Assembly: GCA_024227135.1 (NCBI GenBank)
Contig: JAAELC010000402.1
Location: 1-33,670 of the forward strand
Direction of reading: 5' to 3'
DNA: 33,670 nt
Source: Gammaproteobacteria bacterium
GTDB taxonomy: Bacteria; Pseudomonadota; Gammaproteobacteria; Chromatiales; Chromatiaceae
Below, piece by piece: positions 6,191-15,070 of the stretch. Positions within the stretch are counted from its first letter, which is position 1. The number at the start of each line of letters is the position of its first letter. A model generated the notes under the pieces. It did not search any database. It was not told the DNA's origin and worked only from the letters and a program-made list of their open reading frames with translations. Position numbers and translations under genes: made by a program.

Positions 6191-9100
6191 ATGAACGAGT
6201 TGAACAACATACCTGTCCTGGATCGAGTGAGAGAGCATACATTGCGTGACACGCAGAACCTGGATGCCAACCTGGCGTGGTTACAGAAGGAGATGCATCA
6301 CTACTTTTTCCGGTTCAACAGCGATGACGTTGAAGCGATGACGATGCTTGTGGGCAACCTGCACAGAATGAACCAGTATCGGCGCATCAACCTCGTCGAA
6401 CGGGAAGAGCGTCTGATGGTGGCACAGGCAGGCTCGCCTGAATCTCTGTATGAGACATTGAGTGGGCTGCGGGAACGCAACATCTCCTACGCGGAGATAA
6501 ACACCTCCTATTCACCCATTCCGGCCACGTCGAACAAACTGGAAGTGCTGAGGTTCGATTACGATCGAAAGAACGATTGTGACTTCGTGGATAACGGGAA
6601 GGCTGTCGTACCACGTGAAGTATATGACGCCGTGGAGAGGGTGATAGCGGCAGATTACCCGGGGTTCGACGAAAAAAGTACACAGCGGTTGCTGAACATG
6701 TTCTGGCTCAACAACCAAGACTACATACAGGTTTCGCCGCCGGAGCGGGTGGCTCGCATCATGAATCTCTACGCCAGGACAAACTCGTGCGATGGTGTAT
6801 ATCTGGACTTACAGACACTACAGAATCCTGGCGGCAGTCGTGAGTACCGATTGCTGTTCGGTATGGTGAATCCACCACAGAAGGGTTTTATCCTACAGAT
6901 CATAGAGGCGTTCAATCGACTGGGCATTGGGGTCGACAGGGCCTACTGCCTGACGGTCACCGATAGCGTGCAACCCTGTTTCCTTTCCACCTTCTATGTC
7001 AAACCCCCCGCCGATGTCAGGCTGGAAAAGGGGTCTGAGCTGTTCCAACAGCTGAAGCTGGAGCTCTATAACACCCAGATTCTCTCTTCAAGATCCCAGA
7101 GTTATGATCTGTTGGTAAAGCCAGGGTTGACCAGCGGATTTGACGCAACCCTGATAGAGGCAATGATCGGATTTTGCTATACCAATCTGGCACACAATTG
7201 CCCTGACAGTTTTGAGCTGGAAGGAATTATGCGTGCCTTCCACAACCACCCCGGCATTAGCCTGCAGCTGGTAAAGCTTTTTCATGCCCGTTTCGAACCG
7301 GAACAAAAAGACCGTGACAGTTTCTATACCGAGACACTGCATGAAACCGTGCGCCTGGTGGAGAACTACAACACCGGTCGGCGTTTTCTGGATAGCTTTC
7401 GCCGCACCATCTTTCGCAGTGCGATATCCTTTGTCCGCCATTGTCTGAAGACCAATTTCTTCGTCACAGACAAACATGCACTGGCATTTCGCATGGATCC
7501 GGGATATTTGGACGATCTGGGCGAAAAATTCACCTCTGATCTACCGGCGGACCGGCCCTTCCGGATCACCTTTTTCCTGGGACGCAATGGACTGGGTTAT
7601 CACATCGGCTTTTCCGACATCGCACGAGGAGGCTGGCGTACATTGATCACCCAGGGAAGGGACGACTACATCACCAGTGCAAACACGCTGTTCAGGGAGA
7701 ACTACGTACTGGCACATACCCAGCACCTGAAAAACAAGGATATTTACGAGGGCGGATCGAAAATGGTAGCCATCCTCAATGCCGAGCCAGACACCGGCGA
7801 GGATTTCGTGCGCCAGTATCTTTACAAGCTGCAGTTCGGTTTCATCAACGCGTTTCTCGATCTCTTCGTGACCCGTGGAGGAAAGGCGGCAGATCCTCGG
7901 GTCGTCGATTACTACGGCCAGGAGGAAGCCATTGAACTGGGGCCTGATGAAAACATGCATGATGAAATGGTGGAACGTATCGCCGTTCAGGCCGGAAAGA
8001 GAGACTATGTTCTTGGAGCCGGCATCATTTCGAGTAAAAGTGCAGGAATCAATCACAAGGAGTATGGAGTCACCTCCATCGGCGTGGTCCGCTTCTCCGA
8101 AGTGACCATGCAAGCCCTGGGCATCGACATGCACAAGGACCCCTTTACAGCAAAATTTACCGGCGGTCCCAACGGTGACGTGGCCGGCAACGCGATGAAG
8201 TTGCTGTTGAAGCGCTGCCCTGGCGTGAAAATCAAGCTTATCGTCGACGGCACGGGTGCGCTCTATGATCCGTTGGGTCTGGACAGCGCAGCTCTGTCCA
8301 GGATCATTCTGCAGGGCGATCTCGAGGATTACGATACAGCGGCATTGAACCCCGGCGGATTTATTCTGTATCGCAGGCACACACGTAAAAAGGGAATGCT
8401 GGAACTCTACAGGAAGATCGTCAAGACCGAAGAAGGTCAGGAGGAGCTCTGGATGTCCAATGACGACTTCTTCAAGGCATACAACAGCCTTCCGTTTACT
8501 GTTGCCACAGATCTGTTCATTCCCGCCGGTGGCAGGCCAGAGACTATAGATTCAAGCAATTTCCAGCTGTTTTTTGACCAGAAGGGACGGCCTTCCGCGA
8601 AGGTTATCATAGAAGGCGCAAATTCTTTCTTCACCCCAGACGCGCGTACCGAGTTACAGAAAAGGGGAGTTGTCATCATGCGCGATGCCTCGGCAAACAA
8701 GTGCGGTGTGATTTCTTCCTCATACGAAATACTCGCAAATCTGATGTTTAGTGCCAGCGAATTTCTGGCGTACAAGGAGCGCTATGTCGGGAACGTGATC
8801 GAGATCCTGAATCAAATGGCTGAGAAAGAGGCCTTCGCCATATTGAAACGTCATCAGGATGCCGCTGGCGCTGTCTCCTATACTGAGATTTCGGATCAGA
8901 TAAGCCGCGATATCAATATTCACTATGCCCGCTTCTTTGATTTCTTCGAAGCAAATCCGGAATTGACGGATAAGCCTCGCTACCGGAATGCCATTCTTCA
9001 CCATATGCCGCGGATCCTCCGTGAGGACAGTGAGTTCCATGGCCGTATTGACAGGCTGCCAACGAAGGTTAAATCAGCGGTACTGGCCAGTACCCTGGCC

Positions 9101-9217
9101 TCATCCATGGTCTATACGGGAGACGACAGCAGCGTTTTCGCCGATATCGTGGAGGCGCAGTTGACGCGGTTTCCTGACTACTCACAGCTGAGAATTGAGC
9201 GCAGTTCAATGGGTTAG
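6191..9217 (+). CDS. NAD-specific glutamate dehydrogenase, large (115-kDa class)
   Basis: The enzyme oxidatively deaminates L-glutamate to 2-oxoglutarate and ammonia with NAD+ and is normally catabolic and cytoplasmic. The 1008-aa length fits the 115-kDa class, between the small hexameric enzymes (about 450 aa) and the 180-kDa class (about 1600 aa). A long N-terminal regulatory region (about 1-440) precedes the catalytic part. Catalytic landmarks are DIARGGWRTL at about 476, EGGSKMVAIL at about 519 with the lysine expected to bind substrate, and GGPNGDVAGN at about 657 as the nucleotide-binding glycine motif. The ATG follows AAGGGTG at good spacing. The gene is divergent from an AraC-type regulator and precedes the GABA genes. 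It could regenerate 2-oxoglutarate, the amino acceptor of the GABA aminotransferase, while releasing nitrogen. Family assignment is secure; coupling to the downstream cluster is inference. Confidence 0.92.
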   Translation: MNELNNIPVLDRVREHTLRDTQNLDANLAWLQKEMHHYFFRFNSDDVEAMTMLVGNLHRMNQYRRINLVEREERLMVAQAGSPESLYETLSGLRERNISYAEINTSYSPIPATSNKLEVLRFDYDRKNDCDFVDNGKAVVPREVYDAVERVIAADYPGFDEKSTQRLLNMFWLNNQDYIQVSPPERVARIMNLYARTNSCDGVYLDLQTLQNPGGSREYRLLFGMVNPPQKGFILQIIEAFNRLGIGVDRAYCLTVTDSVQPCFLSTFYVKPPADVRLEKGSELFQQLKLELYNTQILSSRSQSYDLLVKPGLTSGFDATLIEAMIGFCYTNLAHNCPDSFELEGIMRAFHNHPGISLQLVKLFHARFEPEQKDRDSFYTETLHETVRLVENYNTGRRFLDSFRRTIFRSAISFVRHCLKTNFFVTDKHALAFRMDPGYLDDLGEKFTSDLPADRPFRITFFLGRNGLGYHIGFSDIARGGWRTLITQGRDDYITSANTLFRENYVLAHTQHLKNKDIYEGGSKMVAILNAEPDTGEDFVRQYLYKLQFGFINAFLDLFVTRGGKAADPRVVDYYGQEEAIELGPDENMHDEMVERIAVQAGKRDYVLGAGIISSKSAGINHKEYGVTSIGVVRFSEVTMQALGIDMHKDPFTAKFTGGPNGDVAGNAMKLLLKRCPGVKIKLIVDGTGALYDPLGLDSAALSRIILQGDLEDYDTAALNPGGFILYRRHTRKKGMLELYRKIVKTEEGQEELWMSNDDFFKAYNSLPFTVATDLFIPAGGRPETIDSSNFQLFFDQKGRPSAKVIIEGANSFFTPDARTELQKRGVVIMRDASANKCGVISSSYEILANLMFSASEFLAYKERYVGNVIEILNQMAEKEAFAILKRHQDAAGAVSYTEISDQISRDINIHYARFFDFFEANPELTDKPRYRNAILHHMPRILREDSEFHGRIDRLPTKVKSAVLASTLASSMVYTGDDSSVFADIVEAQLTRFPDYSQLRIERSSMG

Positions 9218-9436
9218 ATACTCGATAGACGATCTGACCGAATATGACGATTTGACAGGCCGCTAATGACGTTGTCGGTATGTCGAGCGCAATCCAAACT
9301 TTACGCTAAATTACAGTCTGTTGCAGATAAGGCATTCGATGCATCTTGCACCAACCAGCCGCTTGATATCCATGCCATAGATGGAATGTGGTGCGAGTGT
9401 CGCCGGGAATCTATCTCAACGGAAAGAAGGAAAACC

Positions 9437-10891
9437 ATGAAATTAAACGATCAAAGCCTCTTGAAGACCAATGCCTATATCGATGGCAAGTGGATGGAAG
9501 CTGGGGATAAGGCATGCTTCGATGTAAAAAATCCGGCCACCGGCGAAGTGATCTCGTCGGTACCCGACATGGGACGCAATGAAACCCGAGCCGCCATCGA
9601 AGCAGCCAACAGGGCCTGGCCGGGTTGGCATGGCAAGACCGCAAAAGAGCGGGCTGTCATTATGCGACGACTGTTCGACCTCATGATGCAGAACCAGGAA
9701 GATCTGGCGCAGATCATCACCGCCGAATGTGGCAAGCCGATTATTGAGGGTCGGGGCGAGGTCGTCTACGGGGCCTCGTTCATCGAGTGGTTCGGTGAAG
9801 AGGCCAAGCGCACCTATGGCGACATGATCCCTGCGGGTTTCACTGATCGGCGCATCGCCGTGATCAAACAGCCTGTCGGTGTCTGTGCCGCCATTACCCC
9901 GTGGAATTTCCCCATTGCCATGGTGACACGCAAGGTGGGTCCGGCCCTGGCGGCCGGTTGTCCGATCATTCTCAAACCTGCAGAGGATACGCCGCTTGCA
10001 GCGTTGGCGCTTGCGGAACTGGCGGAACGCGCCGGGGTGCCTGCCGGGATTTTTTCCGTGGTGACTTCTTCCCGGGGTGCCAGGGTGGGTGACGAACTGT
10101 GTGCAAACCCGATTGTTCGAAAGCTCTCTTTCACCGGGTCTACTGCAACAGGCAAGGTACTGATGAAGAACTGTGCTGACACCATGAAGAAGCTGTCGCT
10201 GGAACTGGGGGGGAATGCGCCTTTTATTGTTTTCGACGATGCCGATCTGGATGCCTCCATCGCCGGCGCCATGGCATCTAAATACCGTAACACCGGCCAG
10301 ACCTGTGTGTGCGCCAACCGTTTCCTGGTTCAGGACGGCGTCTACGACGCTTTTGCAGAGAAACTGGCGGTAGCGGTTGGCGGCCTGAAAATGGGAGACG
10401 GCTCCGAAGAGGGTGTCACCCAGGGTCCCCTGATCAACGCGGCGGGGCTTGCAAAGGTGCAGGATCACGTCGATGACGCCGTGAATAAAGGCGCCCGCAT
10501 CATGACCGGCGGTAAGGCATCGGCACTGGGAGGCACCTATTACGAACCGACGGTTCTGTTGGATATCACCACGGACATGAAAGTTGCCCGTGAGGAGACA
10601 TTCGGGCCGGTTTCACCACTGTTTCGTTTTTCCACCGAGGAGGAGGCCGTCAAGATGGCCAACGACACGGAGTTCGGGCTGGCGGCCTATTTCTATTCCC
10701 GGGACGTCGGTCGCTGCTGGCGTGTCTCGGAAGCACTCGAATACGGCATGGTCGGGTGCAACGAAGGCATCGTTTCCACGGAAGTGGCACCGTTTGGCGG
10801 TGTCAAAGAGTCTGGTCTTGGCCGGGAAGGGTCCAAGTACGGCATCGATGAATACATGGAACTTAAATATATCTGTATGGGTGGAATATGA
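9437..10891 (+). CDS. gabD: Succinate-semialdehyde dehydrogenase
   Basis: It oxidises succinate semialdehyde to succinate with NAD(P)+, the last step of GABA degradation. From the ATG at 9437, preceded by GGAAAGAAGGAAAA, it is 484 aa, nearly the length of E. coli GabD. An upstream in-frame ATG at 9266 would add 57 residues unlike the family. Family landmarks are PWNFPIAMVTRKVGPALAAG, SFTGSTATGK, the general base Glu in LELGGNAP (about residue 255), and the catalytic cysteine in NTGQTCVCANR (about 289), where the second cysteine is also typical of GabD. The PFGGVKESGLGREGS ending is standard. It is followed by gabT after 32 bases and begins the plus-strand catabolic cluster. No strong promoter was found in the 219 bases upstream, so read-through from the dehydrogenase gene is possible. 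Confidence 0.92.
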   Translation: MKLNDQSLLKTNAYIDGKWMEAGDKACFDVKNPATGEVISSVPDMGRNETRAAIEAANRAWPGWHGKTAKERAVIMRRLFDLMMQNQEDLAQIITAECGKPIIEGRGEVVYGASFIEWFGEEAKRTYGDMIPAGFTDRRIAVIKQPVGVCAAITPWNFPIAMVTRKVGPALAAGCPIILKPAEDTPLAALALAELAERAGVPAGIFSVVTSSRGARVGDELCANPIVRKLSFTGSTATGKVLMKNCADTMKKLSLELGGNAPFIVFDDADLDASIAGAMASKYRNTGQTCVCANRFLVQDGVYDAFAEKLAVAVGGLKMGDGSEEGVTQGPLINAAGLAKVQDHVDDAVNKGARIMTGGKASALGGTYYEPTVLLDITTDMKVAREETFGPVSPLFRFSTEEEAVKMANDTEFGLAAYFYSRDVGRCWRVSEALEYGMVGCNEGIVSTEVAPFGGVKESGLGREGSKYGIDEYMELKYICMGGI

Positions 10892-10923
10892 ACATCATGC
10901 ATGCGAATTCGGAGAATCAAACT

Positions 10924-12204
10924 ATGAGCAATGCCGAATTACTTGAACGCCGTCAGGCAGCTGTGCCCCACGGGGTGGCGTCGGCTACACCCCTGTTCGT
11001 CGAGAAGGCCCTGAATGCGGAACTGTGGGATGCGGATGGAAAGCGCTACCTGGATTTTGCTCAGGGTATCGCCGTATGTAACACGGGCCATTGCCACCCA
11101 AAAGTCATGGCGGCAGCCAAGGTGCAGTGCGAAAAGTATACGCACACGGCGTTCCAGGTGGTTCAGTATGAGCCCTACGTGAGACTGGCCGAGAGATTGA
11201 ACCGGATTGCCCCCATCGAAGACGCCAAAACCCTGTTTTTCAGCACTGGGGCCGAAGCCGTGGAGAATGCCGTAAAGATTGCCCGTATCCATACCGGGCG
11301 TTCAGGCGTCATCGCCTTTAACGGCGCGTTTCACGGTCGCACCGCGTTGACCATGGGCCTCACCGGCAAGATTGTCCCTTACAAAGGCGGGGCAGGCGTA
11401 CACCCCCAGGGTATCTTCCATGCGCCGTTTCCGGTTCCCCACCACGGTATTTCGGTACAGGACGCCTTGCTCGGTATCGAGACTATTTTGAAGGTGGACA
11501 TCGAGGCGAAGGACGTTGCGGCAATTCTGATCGAGCCGGTCCAGGGAGAGGGAGGGTTTTACGCTGCTCCTCAGGAATTCATGGAGGCGCTGCGAAGGAT
11601 TTGCGATGAAAAGGGCATGCTGCTGATTGCCGATGAGATCCAGAGCGGCATCGGCCGTACCGGCAAGATGTACGCGATGGAACACTACGGAATCGAACCC
11701 GACATTCTCACCACGGCCAAGGCTCTGGCAGGAGGTTTTCCAGTATCCGGTGTGATTGGCAAGCGCAGCGTGATGGACTCGGTGGCACCCGGCGGCCTGG
11801 GCGGCACTTATGGCGGAAACCCGGTCGCCATCGCTGCGGCCCACGCGGTTCTGGACATTTTCGAAACAGAGGATCTGTGCGGCGCCTCTGCCCGCAACGG
11901 TGAGTACATGATCGAGCGTCTAAATGGGTTTAAGAATAACGGGCAGTGTGGTCACATCGGCAACGTGCGCGGGATTGGGTCGATGGTCGCGTTCGAAATG
12001 GTCAATGGGGATGGCAACACCCCTGATCCTGCTGCTGCTGCCGCTGCCATGACCAAGGCGCGGGAACTGGGACTGATCCTCCTGGTATGCGGTTACTGGG
12101 GCAATACCCTGCGTATTCTCACGCCCCTTACGGTGCCCAGAGAGCATCTCGAGGAGGGCATGAACATTCTCGAGCAGACATTGATTGCAGTGTCGGAAGA
12201 CTAA
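10924..12204 (+). CDS. gabT: 4-aminobutyrate aminotransferase
   Basis: It transfers the amino group of GABA to 2-oxoglutarate, giving succinate semialdehyde and glutamate, with PLP as cofactor. The start at 10924 is preferred because GGAG lies 9 bases upstream and the product [18 protein letters not shown] then aligns with known GabT N termini at exactly 426 aa, the E. coli length. An earlier ATG at 10888 overlaps the gabD stop and would add 12 residues. Landmarks are [23 protein letters not shown], the PLP-contacting [12 protein letters not shown], and the Schiff-base lysine in [11 protein letters not shown] (about residue 266). It sits between gabD and the guanidinobutyrase gene, an arrangement that points to GABA formed from 4-guanidinobutyrate. 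Related aminotransferases accept 5-aminovalerate as well, so some substrate breadth is possible. Confidence 0.92.
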   Translation: MSNAELLERRQAAVPHGVASATPLFVEKALNAELWDADGKRYLDFAQGIAVCNTGHCHPKVMAAAKVQCEKYTHTAFQVVQYEPYVRLAERLNRIAPIEDAKTLFFSTGAEAVENAVKIARIHTGRSGVIAFNGAFHGRTALTMGLTGKIVPYKGGAGVHPQGIFHAPFPVPHHGISVQDALLGIETILKVDIEAKDVAAILIEPVQGEGGFYAAPQEFMEALRRICDEKGMLLIADEIQSGIGRTGKMYAMEHYGIEPDILTTAKALAGGFPVSGVIGKRSVMDSVAPGGLGGTYGGNPVAIAAAHAVLDIFETEDLCGASARNGEYMIERLNGFKNNGQCGHIGNVRGIGSMVAFEMVNGDGNTPDPAAAAAAMTKARELGLILLVCGYWGNTLRILTPLTVPREHLEEGMNILEQTLIAVSED

Positions 12205-12224
12205 AAGTTATCGAGGAGTTTAAA

Positions 12225-12330
12225 AAGTAAGTGGAGATGGATTGGAAAGACCTTCTGCGCCAGGGTTGGCGCAGTCGAGCTTACAAGGACGTATTCACTG
12301 CGTGTCTTGTAAATCCATGTCCACTTACTT
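12225..12330. repeat. Hairpin-rich repeat element with 19-base inverted arms (copy 1)
   Basis: Arms 12225-12243 (aagtaagtggagatggatt) and 12312-12330 are inverted repeats matching at 18 of 19 bases. Inside are two smaller hairpins. One is CTGCGCCA/TGGCGCAG (12255-12262 and 12267-12274, perfect, loop of 4). The other is TTACAAG/CTTGTAA (12281-12287 and 12306-12312, with GAC and GTGT beside it). Together they can form a branched, clover-like structure in DNA or RNA. On the minus strand the core 12301-12274 matches 32058-32085 at about 21 of 28 positions, so this is one of two copies of a repeat family. It fills the gap between gabT and the guanidinobutyrase gene, so it would be transcribed with them. 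Confidence 0.75.
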
Positions 12331-12368
12331 ACGGATAGATAAATTACAAATCGGGCTGGCAAAAGGTG

Positions 12369-13319
12369 ATGAGAGACCTCAATCAACCCCTTGGTGGAAA
12401 CGAGATGCCCCGGTTCGCCGGGCTGCCGACTATGATGCGTCTGCCAGCCCGGACCTCTGCCGAGGGGCTGGACGTGTGTTTCCTGGGTATTCCTCTCGAC
12501 GTGGCCACGTCCAATCGCGTCGGAGCCCGTTACGCACCTCGGCAGATCCGCGCCGAGTCGGTCCTGCTTAGGCCATACAACATGGCAACCCGTGCCGCGC
12601 CGTTTGACAGCCTCCAGGTGGCTGACATCGGCGACGTGGCCATCAATACTTTCAACCTGAAGGATTCCATCAGGATCATCGAAGAGGCCTACGAGGAAAT
12701 TCTGCGCTACCAGGTCATACCCCTTTCCATGGGCGGTGACCACGTGGTGACCTTGCCGATCCTCCGTGCCGTTGCCAGAAAACACGGCCCCGTCGGCGTC
12801 ATACACGTGGATGCCCACTCCGACGTCAACGATCACCAGTTCGGTGAGAAAGAGACCCACGGGACTTTCATGCGCCGGGCGGTGGAGGAGGGCCTCGTCG
12901 ATCCCTCCAAGACCGTTCAGATCGGCCTGCGCGGCACCGGTTACACCGCTGAAGACTTCGACTGGTCCCGGGGGCAGGGTATGCGGGTGGTCCAGGCTGA
13001 AAGCTGCTGGTACCAATCGCTGGCACCCCTGATGGACGAGGTGCGGGAGACCCTGTCCGATGCAAAGGTCTATATCACTTTCGACATCGACGGTATCGAC
13101 CCCAGTCACGCCCCCGCAACGGGGACGCCGGAATTCGGCGGGCTGACGGTAATACAGGCACTGGAGATCGTGCGCGGCTGCCGCGGACTGAATATCGTGG
13201 GCGGTGACCTGGTGGAAGTCTCACCGCCTTATGACAGGGACGGAAATACCTCGCTGCTGGGTGCGAACCTGCTTTACGAGATGCTTTGCGTACTGCCCGG
13301 TGTCGAATATCGGGCTTGA
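12369..13319 (+). CDS. gbuA: Guanidinobutyrase (ureohydrolase family)
   Basis: It hydrolyses 4-guanidinobutyrate to GABA and urea with a dinuclear manganese centre. Metal ligands are visible as GGDH (about residue 125), DAHSD (about 150) and DIDGIDP (about 240). The N terminus MRDLNQPLGGNEMPRF and the ending NLLYEMLCVLPGV agree closely with what I remember of Pseudomonas GbuA, and the length of 316 aa fits. The ATG at 12369 gives this N terminus; a GTG directly before it is in frame. The ribosome site is poor. The neighbours support the call: its product GABA is the substrate of gabT and then gabD just upstream. Agmatinase, guanidinopropionase or another guanidino-acid hydrolase remain possible within the family, so the exact substrate should be treated as likely, not proven. 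Confidence 0.85.
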   Translation: MRDLNQPLGGNEMPRFAGLPTMMRLPARTSAEGLDVCFLGIPLDVATSNRVGARYAPRQIRAESVLLRPYNMATRAAPFDSLQVADIGDVAINTFNLKDSIRIIEEAYEEILRYQVIPLSMGGDHVVTLPILRAVARKHGPVGVIHVDAHSDVNDHQFGEKETHGTFMRRAVEEGLVDPSKTVQIGLRGTGYTAEDFDWSRGQGMRVVQAESCWYQSLAPLMDEVRETLSDAKVYITFDIDGIDPSHAPATGTPEFGGLTVIQALEIVRGCRGLNIVGGDLVEVSPPYDRDGNTSLLGANLLYEMLCVLPGVEYRA

Positions 13320-13363
13320 GGCAGCCACTGCAGTCGACATCCGGCTTTAAATAGGAAACTCGA

Positions 13364-15031
13364 ATGAGCATAAAGAAACTGGACTCTGACCTGCCGGACT
13401 TCGCGATGGCGGAGCGAACCGAGATGATGTTCGGCGTCGGCCTCGGTGAGGAAGCCATCAAGCGCCCACAGATCGGTGTGGCCAGCAGTTGGGGGGAGAT
13501 CAATCCGGGTTCGACCCATCTGGACAAGATCACACAATCGGTTAAGGCTGGAATCTGGGCGGCGGGAGGCACACCCCGCGAGTTCGTGATCAGTTCCATC
13601 TGCACCTCCATGGCGGGACACGATAACTACCACCTGCCCCACCGTGACCTGGTGGCCGGTTACATAGAAACCGTTGCCATGACGAACCTGTTCGATGGCA
13701 TGGTCTTCGTCCCGGTCTGTGACGACGTCATACCGGGTCACCTGATGGCACTGGCGCGACTCGATATTCCCTCCGTGGTGGTTACCGGCGGTTACATGCA
13801 GACCAATCGGCATCAAGGCGAGCCGATCGATCCCCTGGCGGTGGCCCCGAAGCATTTCACCAACTACAAGGAGGGCAGGATCGGTGCCGAGGAATTCGAC
13901 CGCATCAAGGACTGTGGTTGCCCGGGGGGCGGCGCCTGTCCGGTGATGGGAACCGCCAATACCATGGCCGGTATGGCCGAGGCCCTGGGGCTCTCCCTGC
14001 CCGGTAACATGGCGACCCCGGGAACCGATTCCCGGTTAAACCGGATTGCATTCACCGCAGGTGTGCGGGCGGTGCAGCTGCATCAGGCCGGCATCAGGCC
14101 GTCCGACATTCTGAATCCCCGCAGTTTCAAGAATGCAGTGCGCGTTCTGCATGCCCTCGGTGGCTCCACCAACGGGGTACTGCATCTGCAGTCCATTGCC
14201 AATGAACTGGAACTGGAGATCTCCCTGGAGGACTTCAACGACGCCTCCAGGACCACTCCCTATATCTGCGGCATAGCGCCGGGTGGAAATGGGAAACAGC
14301 TGATGGGTGACCTGGACGAGGCAGGCGGACTGCCTGCCCTCATGAAGGAACTGCAGCCTTTGCTGGACAGCGGTGTGATGACCGTCACCGGCCAGATTCT
14401 GGAAGAGAATCTCAGTGACGTAAAGACCGGTGATCGCCGGGTCATCAGACCCCTGAACGATCCCATAGACAAGGAAGGTGGGTTGATCTTCGTCAAGGGA
14501 TCCCTGGCACCCGAGGGGGCCCTGATCAAAAAGTCCGCGGTCCCGGACAGCATGCGCACCCACACCGGAAAGGCCAGGGTCTACCAGGATGAGGATGCCG
14601 CCTGCGCGGCACTCATAGGCGGCGGGATAGAAGCCGGTGAAGTGGTTATCGTTCGGGGCATGGGGCCGAAGGGTGACCCGGGCATGCGGTTGCTGCAACG
14701 CTTCCTGTGGCAGTCTGCGGCACGGGGAATGCACGACAAGATCGCCTTCCTCACGGATGGGCGGTTTTCCGGAACTAACAAGGGCTGCGCCGTGGCGCAC
14801 ATCTCACCCGAAGCCGCTGCCGGCGGCCCCCTGGCACTAGTCGAAGACGGTGATCTGATCTCCATCGATATTCCGAACGCAAAGCTGGACCTGCTGGTTG
14901 CCGAGGACGAGATGCAAAGGCGCGCGGCAGGCTGGACTCCCCCGGCGCCAAGAGGCAAACGGGGTTATCTGTCCATCTATTCAAAAATGGCCGGGCCCAC
15001 CTCCAAGGGGGCGGGACTGGATTATGACTGA
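13364..15031 (+). CDS. IlvD/Edd-family dehydratase with a divergent active site
   Basis: Members remove water from 2,3-dihydroxy acids or sugar acids to give 2-oxoacids, using an iron-sulfur cluster and Mg2+. The 555-aa length and overall layout fit: GTANTMAGMAEALGLSLPG, LGGSTNGVLHL, DGRFSGTNKG with the active-site serine, and HISPEA. Key positions differ from dihydroxy-acid dehydratase. The usual NPCN motif with the first cluster cysteine reads NPGSTHL. The usual CDK, whose lysine is the carbamylated Mg ligand, reads CDDVIPGH. The SDG motif reads CTS (SICTSMAGHDN). Extra cysteines occur in DCGCPGGGACP. It is therefore not housekeeping IlvD and may bind a different cluster or act on another substrate. 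The ATG follows AGGAAA; 44 bases separate it from gbuA. A role in making the 2-oxoacid used by the downstream dehydrogenase complex is inference. Confidence 0.85.
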   Translation: MSIKKLDSDLPDFAMAERTEMMFGVGLGEEAIKRPQIGVASSWGEINPGSTHLDKITQSVKAGIWAAGGTPREFVISSICTSMAGHDNYHLPHRDLVAGYIETVAMTNLFDGMVFVPVCDDVIPGHLMALARLDIPSVVVTGGYMQTNRHQGEPIDPLAVAPKHFTNYKEGRIGAEEFDRIKDCGCPGGGACPVMGTANTMAGMAEALGLSLPGNMATPGTDSRLNRIAFTAGVRAVQLHQAGIRPSDILNPRSFKNAVRVLHALGGSTNGVLHLQSIANELELEISLEDFNDASRTTPYICGIAPGGNGKQLMGDLDEAGGLPALMKELQPLLDSGVMTVTGQILEENLSDVKTGDRRVIRPLNDPIDKEGGLIFVKGSLAPEGALIKKSAVPDSMRTHTGKARVYQDEDAACAALIGGGIEAGEVVIVRGMGPKGDPGMRLLQRFLWQSAARGMHDKIAFLTDGRFSGTNKGCAVAHISPEAAAGGPLALVEDGDLISIDIPNAKLDLLVAEDEMQRRAAGWTPPAPRGKRGYLSIYSKMAGPTSKGAGLDYD

Positions 15032-15070
15032 GTCAGGAACGTCGACTTTCACCACATCCGGATTAGGGCT

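Noticed and set aside
9235-9267. TGACCG-like motifs after the glutamate dehydrogenase gene and another at 32335-32340 as further AraC sites
   Set aside because: They match only the six-base core, lack the 21-base partner and the extended half-site, and such short matches are expected by chance.
12205-12368. Guanidine riboswitch upstream of the guanidinobutyrase gene
   Set aside because: Neither the paired ACGR-loop hairpins of guanidine-II nor the conserved segments of guanidine-I or -III are visible. The structure is explained by a repeat whose second copy lies far from any guanidine gene.
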